From Achromobacter sp. MFA1 R4 (GTDB lineage: Bacteria > Pseudomonadota > Gammaproteobacteria > Burkholderiales > Burkholderiaceae_B): 64,000 nt of DNA. The translations under genes and the position numbers were made by a program. Shown piece after piece: positions 1-10,524 of this stretch. The notes below the pieces were generated by a model, which saw nothing but the letters and a program-made list of their open reading frames with translations, ran no database searches and was not told the origin of the DNA. The number at the start of each line of letters is the position of its first letter. Position 1 is the stretch's first letter. Location: positions 2,976,001 to 3,040,000 of the forward strand of contig NZ_LT707065.1 in the NCBI RefSeq assembly GCF_900156745.1. Direction: 5' to 3'.

Positions 1-1952
1 ACTCCGAGGTGGTCCGGCGCATTTCCGCCTACTCCATCACCGCGGGCGTGACGGTCATGGTGCCCAACTCGCTGGGGCCCGGCGAGCTGCTCATGCAGTT
101 CGGCACGCCCGCCCAGCGCGATTACTGGCTACCCCGGCTGGCCGATGGCCGCGAGGTGCCGTGTTTCGGCCTCACCAGCCCCGAAGCCGGCTCCGACGCA
201 GCCTCCATGGTCGATACCGGCATCGTGTGCCGCCAGATCGTGGACGGCCGCGAACTCATCGGCATCCGGCTCAACTGGCACAAGCGCTACATCACGCTGG
301 GGCCGGTGGCGACGGTGCTCGGCCTGGCGTTCAAGATGTCCGACCCCGACGGCATCCTGGGCGGCGCCAGGGAGATCGGCATCTCGGTGGCGCTGGTGCC
401 CACCGACGCGCCGGGCGTGGAAATCGGCCGCCGGCATCTGCCGGCGATGCAGGTCTTCCAGAACGGGCCCAATTCAGGGCGCGACGTCTTCGTGCCCCTG
501 GATGCGCTGATCGGCGGCGTCGAACGCGCCGGGCAGGGCTGGCAGATGCTGATGGGCGCGCTGGCCGCCGGGCGCGGCATTTCGCTGCCATCGCTGTCGG
601 CCGCCGCCACGTCGATGTGCGCGCACACCACGGGCATGTACGCCCGGGTGCGCGAACAGTTCGGCATTCCGATCGGCAAGTTCGAGGGCGTGCAGGAACG
701 GCTGGCCAGCCTGGCCGGCAACGCGTATCTGGTCGAGGCCGCGCGCCGGCTGACCTGCGCCGCGCTCAACCAGGGCGTCAAGCCCGCGGTCGTCTCGGGC
801 ATCATGAAATACCACGCCACCGAACGCATGCGGGTCTCGGTGAACGACGCCATGGACGTGCACGCCGGCCGCGCCGTCATGGACGGCCCCAGCAATTACC
901 TGGGGGCGCTGTACCGCGCCGTGCCCATCGCCATCACGGTCGAGGGCGCCAACATCCTGACGCGCAACCTCATCATCTTCGGGCAGGGCGCCATCCGCGC
1001 CCATCCCTACCTGATGCCGGAAATCCTGGCCTTGGGCAATCCGGACGAGGAACGCGGCATCGAGGTCTTCCACGATGTCTTCTGGCGCCATCTGCGCCAC
1101 GCCGGCCTGAACGCGCTGCGCGCTATCGGCCGCGCCTGGACGGGCGGCCTGCTGGCGCCCGCGCCGGCCTCCGGGCCGGTGGCCGTCCACTACCGCCGGC
1201 TTGGACGCTATGCCGCGGGCTTCGCGCTGCTGGCCGATGCCACGCTGGCCCAGTTGGGTGGCGGGCTGAAGCGCCGCGAGATGATCTCCGCGCGCCTGGG
1301 CGACATTCTGTCCGAACTCTATCTGCTGTCCGCCGTGCTCAAGCGCTGGGAAGACGAAGGCCGCAAGCACGATGACCTGCCGCTGGTGCGGTGGTGCATG
1401 GAACGCGGCTATGCAAGCATCGAACACAGCATGGACCAGGTGCTGCGCAACCTGCCGGTCAAGCTGCTGTCCTGGGGCTTGCGCGCGGCCATCCTGCCCG
1501 TGCGCCTGGCCAAGGGGCCGGGCGACGCGCTCACGCGGGAATGCGCCGAGCTGCTGCTCAAGCCGTCGCCGACCCACGCGCGCCTGGCGGCTGACCTGCA
1601 GCGCGAGCCGGGCGACGATCCGCTGGGCCTCCTGACCCGCGCGTTCGCGCTGGCCGACGCGGTGCAGCCTATCCGCGACCGCCTGCGCCAGTCCAATGTG
1701 CGCGACTGGCGCCAGGCCCATCAGCGCGGGGCGATCACGGACGCGCAGGCGGCGCAGCTCGAGGCCGCCGAAGCGACGGTGCTGCGGGTGTTGCAGGTGG
1801 ATGATTTCGCGCCGCAGGAACTGACGCCGGATGCAACGACGCCGGATGCACCGATGCCGCAAGCGCGGACGCCCCAAGGCGGCGGGGCGCCGGCCGGCGG
1901 GCAGCAGGGGGAGCATCCCCCGGCCGCGCCGGAACCCGGCGACAACGTCTAG
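1..1952 (+). CDS. fadE: Acyl-CoA dehydrogenase FadE (5' end outside window)
   Basis: The reading frame enters at the left edge (first whole codon at base 3), so about 649 C-terminal residues are visible; FadE proteins usually slightly exceed 800. FadE oxidises acyl-CoA to trans-2-enoyl-CoA with FAD, the first step of fatty-acid beta-oxidation. The flavin-contact segment [12 protein letters not shown] lies near the start. The FadE-type segment [19 protein letters not shown] lies about 310 residues in, followed by the long C-terminal extension that separates FadE from short acyl-CoA dehydrogenases. The last ~45 residues are a Pro/Ala/Gly-rich tail partly built on a 5-residue repeat, not part of the family core. 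The gene converges on def; the two stop codons share the palindrome CTAG at 1949-1952. Confidence 0.9.
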   Translation, partial: SEVVRRISAYSITAGVTVMVPNSLGPGELLMQFGTPAQRDYWLPRLADGREVPCFGLTSPEAGSDAASMVDTGIVCRQIVDGRELIGIRLNWHKRYITLGPVATVLGLAFKMSDPDGILGGAREIGISVALVPTDAPGVEIGRRHLPAMQVFQNGPNSGRDVFVPLDALIGGVERAGQGWQMLMGALAAGRGISLPSLSAAATSMCAHTTGMYARVREQFGIPIGKFEGVQERLASLAGNAYLVEAARRLTCAALNQGVKPAVVSGIMKYHATERMRVSVNDAMDVHAGRAVMDGPSNYLGALYRAVPIAITVEGANILTRNLIIFGQGAIRAHPYLMPEILALGNPDEERGIEVFHDVFWRHLRHAGLNALRAIGRAWTGGLLAPAPASGPVAVHYRRLGRYAAGFALLADATLAQLGGGLKRREMISARLGDILSELYLLSAVLKRWEDEGRKHDDLPLVRWCMERGYASIEHSMDQVLRNLPVKLLSWGLRAAILPVRLAKGPGDALTRECAELLLKPSPTHARLAADLQREPGDDPLGLLTRAFALADAVQPIRDRLRQSNVRDWRQAHQRGAITDAQAAQLEAAEATVLRVLQVDDFAPQELTPDATTPDAPMPQARTPQGGGAPAGGQQGEHPPAAPEPGDNV

Positions 1953-2482
1953 TCGTCCTGATTGGGATCCATGCCCGGAAACAGGATTTCAGTGAACCCG
2001 AACTTGCTGAAATCCTGGATGCGGGACGGATACAGGCGGCCGATCAGGTGGTCGCACTCGTGCTGCACGACCCGCGCGTGAAAGCCTTCGGCTTCCCGTT
2101 CGATCACCTGGCCGTACGGGTCGCGGCCGCTGTAGCGGATGTGGCGGTAGCGCGGCACCAGCCCGCGCAGGCCCGGCACCGACAGGCAGCCTTCCCAGCC
2201 GTCTTCCATCTCGTCCGAGAGCGGCGTGATGACCGGATTGCACAGGATGGTCTGCGGCACCGGCGGCGCGTCGGGATAGCGGTCGTTGCGGTCGAACCCG
2301 AAGATCACCAGTTGCAGGTCCACGCCGATCTGCGGCGCGGCCAGCCCCACGCCCTGCGCGGCCGCCATGGTCTCGAACATGTCGTCGATCAGGGCGTGCA
2401 GTTCCGGGGTGTCGAAGCGCTCGACCGGCGTCGCCACGCGCAGCAGCCGCGGGTCGCCCATTTTCAGGATGGGATGGATCAT
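1949..2482 (-). CDS. def: Peptide deformylase
   Basis: This 177-residue metalloenzyme removes the formyl group from the N-terminal Met of nascent proteins in the cytoplasm. All three deformylase motifs are present: GVGLAAPQ (residues 45-52), EGCLS with metal ligand Cys99, and HECDH (141-145) giving two His ligands and the catalytic Glu. It is the last gene of a minus-strand run, 14 bases after gloA. A def copy beside gloA rather than fmt suggests it is a second deformylase, but the rest of the genome is not visible. Confidence 0.95.
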   Translation of the reverse strand: MIHPILKMGDPRLLRVATPVERFDTPELHALIDDMFETMAAAQGVGLAAPQIGVDLQLVIFGFDRNDRYPDAPPVPQTILCNPVITPLSDEMEDGWEGCLSVPGLRGLVPRYRHIRYSGRDPYGQVIEREAEGFHARVVQHECDHLIGRLYPSRIQDFSKFGFTEILFPGMDPNQDD

Positions 2483-2496
2483 GGCGGGCGTCCCGG

Positions 2497-2892
2497 TCAG
2501 TCCTGGCGGTCTTTCTTCTGGATGAACTCGATCTTGTAGCCGTCGGGATCTTCCACGAAGGCGATGACCGTCTTGCCGTGCTTCATCGGGCCGGCCTCGC
2601 GGGTGACCTTGCCGCCGCGTTCCTTGACCTTGTCACAGGCTTCGTAGGCGTTGTCGACTTCCAGGGCGATGTGGCCGTAGCCGTTGCCCAGGTCGTATTT
2701 GTCGGTGTCCCAGTTGTGGGTCAGTTCGATGACCGCGCCGTCGGCTTCGTCCTGGTAGCCCACGAAGGCCAGCGTGAACTTGCCGTCCGGGTAGTCGTTG
2801 CGGCGCAGCAGCCGCATGCCCAGCACGTTGGTGTAGAAGTCGATGGACTTGTCGAGGTTGCCGACGCGCAGCATGGTGTGGAGCAGACGCAT
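2497..2892 (-). CDS. gloA: Lactoylglutathione lyase (glyoxalase I)
   Basis: This 131-residue single-domain glyoxalase I converts the hemithioacetal of methylglyoxal and glutathione to S-lactoylglutathione in the cytoplasm. The four metal ligands His5, Glu56, His74 and Glu122 are all present at the positions known for the Ni-dependent E. coli enzyme. The segments [19 protein letters not shown] and [13 protein letters not shown] are typical. It sits between the YgjP-like gene (60 bases upstream) and def (14 bases downstream) and is probably co-transcribed with both. Confidence 0.96.
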   Translation of the reverse strand: MRLLHTMLRVGNLDKSIDFYTNVLGMRLLRRNDYPDGKFTLAFVGYQDEADGAVIELTHNWDTDKYDLGNGYGHIALEVDNAYEACDKVKERGGKVTREAGPMKHGKTVIAFVEDPDGYKIEFIQKKDRQD

Positions 2893-2952
2893 GGGAGGAT
2901 TCCTTAAGCGGTGAGGGGTTGGGGGAACAGGGGCGCTGGGGCGCCCCGGGCC

Positions 2953-3963
2953 TCAGAACTGGGGCAGCGAAGCGGGATCGTGACGCCGCAGGATGGCCTT
3001 GGCGTCTTCGAAATCGGGCAGGATCTGGCCCACTTCGCGCCAGAAATCCTGACTGTGGTTCATCTCGCGCAAATGGGCAAGCTCGTGCGCAATGACGTAG
3101 TCGATGATGGCGGGCGCGAAATGGATCAGGCGCCAGTTCAGCATGATGTTGCCGTCGCTGGTGCACGAGCCCCAGCGGGTGGCGGCCGACGACAGGCGCC
3201 AGCGGCGGATCTTCAACCCGCTGACCTGCAGGAAATGCGCCAGGCGCGCGCCGAACCAGGCGCCCGCGCGCTGTTGCAGCCAGGCTTGCGCCGCGTCGCG
3301 GATGCGTCCCTGGTCGGCATGGGACGGCAGCGCCAGCCAGAGGGTGTCGCCGTCCTGCGGCGCCTCGGCGTCGCCGGACAGGCTGGCCTGGCGGCTGTCG
3401 CCGCCCACGCCGATGATGATGCGCCGGCCCAGGTAGGGCAGCTCGCCGCCGGCCTGCCAGCGGGTGTGCGCCATGGCGAGCTGCTGCTTGCGGGCGTGCC
3501 ATTCGCGCAGCTTGGTCAGGATCCAGCGCGATTTCTCGCGCACCGCGTCGTCGATCTGCGTCAGCGTCACCCAGTTGGGGGCGGTGACGCGCAGGCCGTC
3601 GTCGGTGATCACGAAGCCGATGCTGCGGCGCCGCGAGCGCAACAGGACAAAACCGATGAGCTGCTGCTCGGTGGGCACCTCGCGCCAGCGCGCGCCGGGC
3701 GGCAGCGGATTGGGGCAGGGCGTGGGCACGCGCGCCGTCGCGTTGGGCGACGGCGTCAGCAGCGGTTCGCCCGCGGGCGCGGGGGCCGAGGCGGCGTCGG
3801 GAAACAGGTTGGCGGGTGGGACCGGCCGAGGGGCGCCGGGTCCGGAAGCCGGCGGCCGGGGCGCGGCCGGCGGCGTCGGCGCGGCGATCAGCGGCGGCGC
3901 GCCCGTGGGCGCGTCGTGTTCCTGCGAGTCGAACAGGAGTTCGAGCTGATCAGTGCTGGGCAT
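2953..3963 (-). CDS. YgjP-like (DUF45) zinc metallopeptidase
   Basis: This 336-residue protein has a C-terminal YgjP/DUF45 domain (related to M48/SprT-like peptidases). The zinc motif HELAH is at about residues 293-297, followed by the usual MNHSQDFW. The substrate of this family is not established. The first ~95 residues are Pro/Ala-rich low complexity and are not part of the fold; relatives are often nearer 230-250 residues. The ATG lies inside the end of plsC (14-base overlap), which indicates translational coupling within the glyQ-glyS-gmhB-plsC run. A small GC hairpin (2930-2947) follows the stop codon but has no U-tract. Confidence 0.85.
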   Translation of the reverse strand: MPSTDQLELLFDSQEHDAPTGAPPLIAAPTPPAAPRPPASGPGAPRPVPPANLFPDAASAPAPAGEPLLTPSPNATARVPTPCPNPLPPGARWREVPTEQQLIGFVLLRSRRRSIGFVITDDGLRVTAPNWVTLTQIDDAVREKSRWILTKLREWHARKQQLAMAHTRWQAGGELPYLGRRIIIGVGGDSRQASLSGDAEAPQDGDTLWLALPSHADQGRIRDAAQAWLQQRAGAWFGARLAHFLQVSGLKIRRWRLSSAATRWGSCTSDGNIMLNWRLIHFAPAIIDYVIAHELAHLREMNHSQDFWREVGQILPDFEDAKAILRRHDPASLPQF

Positions 3964-4678
3964 ACCTTTCTGGGTTGAGACGCCGCATTTCCCCTTCGAT
4001 CCAGTCCTGCACCTTCTGGTTCAGTTCTTCGGGGGAGAGACCCTTGGATTCTATCGCGGGACCGATCGACAGGGTAATCAGCCCGGGCTGCTTGACGAAG
4101 GCGTTGCGCCGCCAGCATTCGCCCGCGTTGTGCGCGATGGGAATGACCGCCGCGCCGGTGCGCGACGCCAGCAGGGCGCCGCCCATCTTGAAGCGTCCTG
4201 TCTTGCCCGGCGCCACGCGCGTGCCTTCGGGAAACAGCAGCGGCCAGCGGCCTTCGTCCAGGCGGGTCTGGCCCTGTTTGACCACCTGCTCGAAGGCGTC
4301 GCGGCCCTTGGCGCGGTCGATGGCGATCATGCGCAGGAGCGCCAGGCCCCAGCCGAAGAACGGCACCATGTGCAGCTCTTTCTTGTAGACGAAGCAGACC
4401 TCGCGCGGCATGTAGGCCGGAAAGAACAGGGTTTCCCAGGCCGACTGGTGCTTGGACAGCAGCACCGCCGGGCCGTCGGGCAGGTTTTCCCAGCCCTTGA
4501 CCTGCCAGCGGATGCCGCAGATGACCTTGGCGCCCCAGATGGCCAGCCGGGGCCAGCCGACCGTCAGCTTGTAGCGCCAGTGCAGCGGCAGCGGCGCCCA
4601 CAGGATGCAGGCGAAGGCGTAGGGGATGACCGTGACGGACAGGAACAGGAAATACAGCAGCGAACGGAGCCGGGCCAT
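3950..4678 (-). CDS. plsC: 1-acylglycerol-3-phosphate O-acyltransferase
   Basis: This 242-residue membrane acyltransferase makes phosphatidic acid from lysophosphatidic acid. A hydrophobic N-terminal segment (residues 8-30) precedes the catalytic box. The usual HX4D motif reads HQSAWE here (His77, Glu82), a conservative Asp-to-Glu variant seen in part of the family. The substrate motif FPEGT is at 149-153. It starts 4 bases after the gmhB stop and overlaps the next gene by 14 bases, so it is part of an operon. Confidence 0.93.
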   Translation of the reverse strand: MARLRSLLYFLFLSVTVIPYAFACILWAPLPLHWRYKLTVGWPRLAIWGAKVICGIRWQVKGWENLPDGPAVLLSKHQSAWETLFFPAYMPREVCFVYKKELHMVPFFGWGLALLRMIAIDRAKGRDAFEQVVKQGQTRLDEGRWPLLFPEGTRVAPGKTGRFKMGGALLASRTGAAVIPIAHNAGECWRRNAFVKQPGLITLSIGPAIESKGLSPEELNQKVQDWIEGEMRRLNPERYAQH

Positions 4679-4682
4679 CGGG

Positions 4683-5222
4683 TCACGCGTCCTGCAGCAG
4701 GGTGTCGACCACGGCCGACAGGTCGTCGCAGACGCGCGCGTTGTCGGGCAGGCCGCCCTTGGCGAGCGTCTTGGCGCCGTTGCCCGTCAGCACCAGCCAG
4801 GGCGAGCAGCCGGCCGCGGACGAGGCCTGCAGGTCGCGCAGCGAATCGCCCACCGCCGGCACGCCGGCCAGGTCGACGTCGTAGCGGTGACCGATCTGCT
4901 CGAACATGCCCGGGCGCGGCTTGCGGCAGGCGCAGTCGTCGTCGGGGCCGTGCGGGCACATGAAGATGGCGTCGATGCTACCGCCCACGGCGGCGAGCTC
5001 GCGTCGCATCTTGGTGTGGATGGCCGTCAGCGTGTCCATGTCGAAGAGGCCGCGCGCCAGGCCCGACTGGTTGGTGGCAAGCACCACTTTCCATCCGGCC
5101 TGCGTGAGCCGCGCAATGGCCTGCAGACTGCCCGGCAGGGCGATCCACTCGTCGGGCGTCTTGACGAAGGCGTCGCTGTCCTGATTGATGACGCCGTCGC
5201 GATCGAGAATGATGAGCTTCAC
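4683..5222 (-). CDS. gmhB: D-glycero-beta-D-manno-heptose-1,7-bisphosphate 7-phosphatase
   Basis: This 179-residue HAD phosphatase acts in ADP-heptose synthesis for the lipopolysaccharide inner core. The nucleophile motif LDRDGVIN (Asp7, Asp9) and the zinc loop of the GmhB subfamily (Cys89, His91, Cys97, Cys99) are present. The start is GTG at 5220-5222, overlapping the glyS stop as GTGA, so translation is probably coupled to glyS. The glyS-gmhB-plsC order is common in betaproteobacteria. Confidence 0.95.
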   Translation of the reverse strand: MKLIILDRDGVINQDSDAFVKTPDEWIALPGSLQAIARLTQAGWKVVLATNQSGLARGLFDMDTLTAIHTKMRRELAAVGGSIDAIFMCPHGPDDDCACRKPRPGMFEQIGHRYDVDLAGVPAVGDSLRDLQASSAAGCSPWLVLTGNGAKTLAKGGLPDNARVCDDLSAVVDTLLQDA

Positions 5223-7357
5223 TGTGCGAGCCTGGAAATGTCGGCGACCTGGTTCATCAGGCCATGAAGCTGGCCGAGCAGGGCCAGCCGGTTGGCGCGT
5301 ACGGCGGGGTCGTCGGCCATGACCATGACGTCCGCGAAGAAGGCGTCCACGGGTTCGCGTGCCTGGGCCAGCGTGGACAGGCTGCCGGCGAAGTCGCCCG
5401 CGGCCAGTTGCGCCTCGGCCTTGGGACGCAGGGCCGCCACGGCGGCGGCCAGGGCCTTTTCAGCCGGTTCCACCAGCGCCGCGTCGTTCACCGCGCCGAT
5501 CTCGCCTTCGGCCTTCTTGAGCAGGTTGCCGATGCGCTTGTTGGCGGCGGCCAGGCTGGCGGCCTCGGGCAACTGCGCAAAGGCCGCGGCGGCGCGCACG
5601 CGCTCGGCCACCTGGTGCAGCGGCGGGGTCAGCGCGATCACGGCCTCGACGGCATTGCGGTCGAAGTCGTTGATGAGCTGGTTGCGGTAGCGTTCGTAGA
5701 TGAAGGCGCGGACCTCGGGGAGCGTGCCGGCCGGGATCTTGCCCTCGGGGAACGTGCCCGCGGCCAACGCCAGCAGGCCGTCCAGGCTCAGCGGACCGTC
5801 CTGGCTGATCTTCAGCCAGCCGCCCGCGGCCAGTTGTTCGAAGGCGCTGATCAGGCCCAGCGCGGCGCGGCGCAGGCCGAAGGGGTCGCGCTCGCCGGTG
5901 GGGGCCAGGCCGATCGCCCAGATGCCGACCAGCGTTTCCACGCGTTCGGCGATGAACAGCGTCGCGGCAGTCAGCGTGTCCTGCGTCACCGGCGCGTCGT
6001 AACGGTTGCGGTACTGGCTGCGCAGGGCCTCGACGACGCTGGCGGGCTCGCCGTCGCCGGCGGCGTAGTAGGCGCCCATGATGCCTTGCAGCTCGGGGAA
6101 TTCGCCCACCATGTTCGAGCCCAGGTCGGCCTTGGCCAGCATGGCGGCCCGGTCGGCGGCGGATTGGTCGCCGCCGATCTGGCCGGCGATGCCGCGCGCG
6201 ATGGCGCGCACGCGCTCCACGCGTTCGAGCTGGGTGCCCAGCTTGTTGTGGTAGACGATGGAGCCCAACTGCTCGACGCGCGCGGCCAGCGGCGTCTTGC
6301 GGTCGGTTTCAAAGAAGAACTGCGCGTCGGCCAGGCGGGGACGCACCACGCGCTGGTTGCCTTCGACGATGTTCACCGGATTGTCCGTGCGCATGTTGCT
6401 CACGATCAGGAAGCGGTGCGTCAGGCGGCCGGTGGCCGGATCGAACAGCGGGAAGTACTTCTGGTTCAGCCGCATGGTCAGGATCAGGCACTCCTGCGGC
6501 ACTTGCAGGAACTGTTCCTCGAACTGGCCCACGTAGACCGTGGGGTGCTCGACCAGCGCGGTCACTTCGTCCAGCAGCGCGGCCACTTCGGGGTCGTCGC
6601 CCAGGGTGGCCGACAGGCGGGTCGCTTCCTGCTGCAGCTGGCGCTGGATCTCGTCGCGGCGGGTCTCGAACGAGGCCACGACGCGGCCCTTTTCGGCCAG
6701 CGTGGCGGCGTAGGCGTCGGCATCGGCGATGGACACGGCGCCCTGGCTCATGAAGCGATGGCCCAGGGTGTCGCGGCCGGCGGTCAGGCCCAGCGCCGAC
6801 ACCGGCACCACGTCCGCGCCGAACAGGGCGATCAGGCCGTGCGCCGGGCGCACGAACTTGACGGTGGTGACGCCGTCGGCCAACTGGTAGCGCATGACCT
6901 TGGGGATGGGCAGGCCGTCGATGGCGGCGTCGATCCCTTCCTGCAGGCCGGCGGCCAGTTGGGCGCCCGCGGCGGTGCCGCGCGCGACCAGGTAGTCCTG
7001 CTTGCCGTCGGATTCGCGGTCCAGCGTGGATACGTCGATGTTTTCCAGGCCCTTGGCGGCCAGCTTCTTCTGCAGCGCGGGCGTGGCCTTGCCGTCTTCA
7101 GTGAGGCCGATCTTCACGGGCATCAGCTTTTCGGCGTAGGCCTGGTCGGGCGCCTGGGCCAGCACGGCCGACAGGTGCACGGCCAGGCGGCGCGGCGTCG
7201 AATACGCGGTCACGGCGCAGCCGTCGGCCAGCAGGCCGTGGCGGTCCAGCGTGGCGCGCACGCCTTCGGCAAAGGCCTGGCCGAGCTTTTGCAGGGCCTT
7301 GGGCGGGAGTTCTTCGGTCAGCAGTTCGACCAGCAGCGGGCGGATGTTCGTCGTCAT
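5219..7357 (-). CDS. glyS: Glycine--tRNA ligase, beta subunit
   Basis: This 712-residue subunit is of normal length for the bacterial alpha2beta2 glycyl-tRNA synthetase; it carries tRNA-recognition and HD-like domains and works with GlyQ to charge tRNA-Gly. The N-terminus (LLVELLTEELPPKAL) and the SPKR-less C-terminal anticodon-binding region match the family. Its ATG directly abuts the glyQ stop (TAA then ATG, no spacer), and its stop overlaps the gmhB GTG start. A 1039-codon frame on the other strand is a GC-bias shadow. Confidence 0.97.
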   Translation of the reverse strand: MTTNIRPLLVELLTEELPPKALQKLGQAFAEGVRATLDRHGLLADGCAVTAYSTPRRLAVHLSAVLAQAPDQAYAEKLMPVKIGLTEDGKATPALQKKLAAKGLENIDVSTLDRESDGKQDYLVARGTAAGAQLAAGLQEGIDAAIDGLPIPKVMRYQLADGVTTVKFVRPAHGLIALFGADVVPVSALGLTAGRDTLGHRFMSQGAVSIADADAYAATLAEKGRVVASFETRRDEIQRQLQQEATRLSATLGDDPEVAALLDEVTALVEHPTVYVGQFEEQFLQVPQECLILTMRLNQKYFPLFDPATGRLTHRFLIVSNMRTDNPVNIVEGNQRVVRPRLADAQFFFETDRKTPLAARVEQLGSIVYHNKLGTQLERVERVRAIARGIAGQIGGDQSAADRAAMLAKADLGSNMVGEFPELQGIMGAYYAAGDGEPASVVEALRSQYRNRYDAPVTQDTLTAATLFIAERVETLVGIWAIGLAPTGERDPFGLRRAALGLISAFEQLAAGGWLKISQDGPLSLDGLLALAAGTFPEGKIPAGTLPEVRAFIYERYRNQLINDFDRNAVEAVIALTPPLHQVAERVRAAAAFAQLPEAASLAAANKRIGNLLKKAEGEIGAVNDAALVEPAEKALAAAVAALRPKAEAQLAAGDFAGSLSTLAQAREPVDAFFADVMVMADDPAVRANRLALLGQLHGLMNQVADISRLAQ

Positions 7358-8269
<912 letters not shown>

Positions 8270-8326
8270 AGGATTCTTGGAATTCGGCCGCCAGGCAAGG
8301 GCTGCCCTGCGCGTGGGAAACCTGGC

Positions 8327-8332
8327 ATTTTA
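8327..8332 (-). promoter_or_regulatory. Possible -10 element for the glyQ operon
   Basis: Read on the minus strand this is TAAAAT, the most AT-rich spot between glyQ and the upstream regulator gene. No convincing -35 hexamer is visible 17 bases away, so this is only a candidate. Confidence 0.25.
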
Positions 8333-8363
8333 ACTGGCGCCGGGCGGCGCGTCCCGAACGGGG

Positions 8364-8912
8364 CTAATAGGTCGGCGGGGTGACCGCGCTGACGATTTCG
8401 CTGGGGCCGTCGTGGACGTTGCGAAAGCGATGCGGAACCCGGCTGTCGAAGTAGTAGGAGTCGCCCGCCTGGAGCACCCGGGTCTTGTCGCCGACGGTGA
8501 CTTCCACCGCCCCGGACAGCACCAGCCCGGCTTCCTGGGCCGGATGGCTGAAGAATTCGCCGGAGTCGGCCCCGGGCTGATAGCGCTCCTGCATCATGAG
8601 CATGGCGCGGTTGGCGAAGCGGCTGCCTATCATCCGGTAGGAAATGGCGTTGGGATTGCCGATTTCCGGCAGGTCCTCCGGCGCGTAGAAGGGCGATTCC
8701 GCCACCAGCAGCCTGCTGTTCGAGAAAAATCCCACGATGGTGGTGCCCAGGGCGTCCAGCACGGCCGCCAGGGTGTCGAGCGACGGGCTGATCTTGTCGC
8801 GCTCGATCAGCGAGATGGAGGCGTGGGACACGCCCGAGCGCTGCGCCACCTCGCGTATGCCCAAGCCGCGGCGGCGGCGTAATTCCCTGATGTCTGCGCC
8901 GATTCTCGGCAT
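8364..8912 (-). CDS. XRE-family regulator with C-terminal cupin domain
   Basis: I place the start at the ATG at 8912 (182 residues, beginning MPRIGADIREL) because GGAGGAG sits 5 bases upstream; an in-frame ATG at 8969 lacks such a site. Residues ~5-60 form an XRE helix-turn-helix (GIREVAQRSGVSHASISLIE) and ~105-175 a cupin barrel (SHPAQEAGLVLSGAVEV...YYFDSRVPHRF). This class usually senses a small metabolite through the cupin and controls neighbouring amine or amino-acid catabolic genes. It is the last gene of the hisD-like/Bug/M81 operon, 67 bases after M81, so it probably regulates that operon. The effector is unknown. Confidence 0.85.
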   Translation of the reverse strand: MPRIGADIRELRRRRGLGIREVAQRSGVSHASISLIERDKISPSLDTLAAVLDALGTTIVGFFSNSRLLVAESPFYAPEDLPEIGNPNAISYRMIGSRFANRAMLMMQERYQPGADSGEFFSHPAQEAGLVLSGAVEVTVGDKTRVLQAGDSYYFDSRVPHRFRNVHDGPSEIVSAVTPPTY

Positions 8913-8979
8913 CGTGTCTCCTCCTGCGGGCCGGCCGGTCCGGCGTTCTTTCCGGATTGCAGGATACACGGGGCGGCGC

Positions 8980-10488
8980 TCAGTCCGGCGCTGCTTGGGG
9001 AACCCGCAGTTCGGTTATTTGGGGACGGTATGCCGGCGAGTCCAGGGGGTAGAGCGGCCTGGCCTTGTCGAAGGGCAGGCGTTCGGGGTGGTAGCCGGTC
9101 AGCCCTGGCGTCTCGGCGCAGGCACAGTCTCCCATGTCGGCAAAGGCCAGCTTGAAGTGGTAGCCGGACTTGGCCACGATCATGTCCACCGCGTCCAGAT
9201 CGACGCCGGCATCCAGGTAGCAGCCGGGATCCTGCGACATGACGGCATCCTGGGTGATCAGCAGGTCGTAGCGCTCGTTGCGCAACACGGCATACGGCCC
9301 CAGCCGCAGCGTGGCGCCGCGCATGAACGCGCCGCGGTTGCGAAAGACGCCGCTGCCCAGCGCGGTGACGCGGCCCGACACCAGCATCGGCGGGCAATCC
9401 ACGCTATACAGTCCGCCGGCCCGCAGTTGGACCAGAGCGCCTGCCCCGGCCTGCTCGCAGGCGCGCAGCGCGGCGGGATCCGTCACGATGGCGGCGATGC
9501 GTCCCGGGGTCAGGGCGAGCGCCCGCTGCAGCGCGTGCAGGCTGTCGCCCGGCCCGCCGGCCAGCACGCGGTCGCCGAAGTCGCCGACGATGAGTTTTCG
9601 CCCCGTGCCCGCATGGCCCGCGAGCAGCGCGTCGATGTCCGGCAGGTCGTGGACGTACGCGTCGCGCCCTTCCCACAGATCGCGGGCCAGCGCGGCGGCC
9701 AGCGTGCGGGCCTGGGCAAGCCCGTCCGCGGTGCGCGCATAGACCAGGACGGTCTGCCCCACGCCCTCGCCGTCGATGAACGGATTGACGTTGAAAAGGG
9801 AGACATCCAGCAGGGCCGCGTCTGCCTGCACGGCCGCCCGCGCCCGCGCGTGCAGCGCGGCCAACGGCCCCTGTGACGTCTCGTCGTTGCCGCGCGTCAG
9901 CATGGGCACCAGGACGCTGACGCCCGCGGGCCGTTCGCCCGTGTCCAGCATGTGCAGAAGCTGTGTGGCCACCCGCGTGCCGGTCTCGGCGGCATCCGCA
10001 TGCGGGTTGGTCTTGTAGGCCGAGGCGAAATCCAGTTGGCGGAGCAGGGCGGGGACGGCGTGGGCATGCAGGTCGAACCCGGCGACGATGGGCATGTCGG
10101 GCCCGACGAGGGCGCGCAGCGCCGCGAGCAGGTCGGCTTCGGCGCTGTCCAGTCCCACGGTCTGCATGCAGCCGTGCAGGCACAGCGCGATCGCGTCGAA
10201 GCCGCCCGCCCGTGCGCCGTCCAGGACGCCTTCGCGCAGCAGGGCGTAGGCGGCGTCGTCGACCCGGCCTCCCGGCCGCGCCCGCGCCGCGAGCGTGGGG
10301 ACGGTCTCGCAGCCGCGCGCCTTCAAGGTGCGCAGGATGCCGCCCAGCACCGAGTCGGCGCCGGCATTGGCCGTCAGCATGGCCCGGCCGCGTTCGATCT
10401 CGAAGGCGGACAGGGGCGTATTCACCGGGGTGAATCCGTGGGTTTCCTGGAATAGCTGCGCGACCAGGATGCGATAGCGGGCGGGCAT
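8980..10488 (-). CDS. M81 family metallopeptidase (MlrC-like)
   Basis: This 502-residue protein matches the M81/MlrC family, named after the enzyme that degrades linearised microcystin. The N-terminus ILVAQLFQETHGFTPVNT, the metal-site segments GFDLHAH and KTNPHADAAETG, and CLHGCM are recognisable; the C-terminal MlrC domain follows. Most relatives in Burkholderiales have no proven substrate and may hydrolyse amides or N-substituted amino acids. No signal peptide is visible, so it is probably cytoplasmic. It lies 36 bases after a Bug receptor and downstream of a HisD-like dehydrogenase, so it probably acts on the compound imported by that Bug system. Confidence 0.85.
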   Translation of the reverse strand: MPARYRILVAQLFQETHGFTPVNTPLSAFEIERGRAMLTANAGADSVLGGILRTLKARGCETVPTLAARARPGGRVDDAAYALLREGVLDGARAGGFDAIALCLHGCMQTVGLDSAEADLLAALRALVGPDMPIVAGFDLHAHAVPALLRQLDFASAYKTNPHADAAETGTRVATQLLHMLDTGERPAGVSVLVPMLTRGNDETSQGPLAALHARARAAVQADAALLDVSLFNVNPFIDGEGVGQTVLVYARTADGLAQARTLAAALARDLWEGRDAYVHDLPDIDALLAGHAGTGRKLIVGDFGDRVLAGGPGDSLHALQRALALTPGRIAAIVTDPAALRACEQAGAGALVQLRAGGLYSVDCPPMLVSGRVTALGSGVFRNRGAFMRGATLRLGPYAVLRNERYDLLITQDAVMSQDPGCYLDAGVDLDAVDMIVAKSGYHFKLAFADMGDCACAETPGLTGYHPERLPFDKARPLYPLDSPAYRPQITELRVPQAAPD

Positions 10489-10524
10489 GTCTGGGCCTCC
10501 GGCGTCGGACTGCGTGACGGGAAT

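Noticed and set aside
1..1952. FadE as a naturally truncated gene or pseudogene
   Set aside because: The reading frame is open through the first base of the window, so the missing part is simply outside it.
2930..2947. Terminator between the YgjP-like gene region and gloA
   Set aside because: The 7-bp GC stem has no U-tract and sits just downstream of the gloA start region, inside what looks like one operon.
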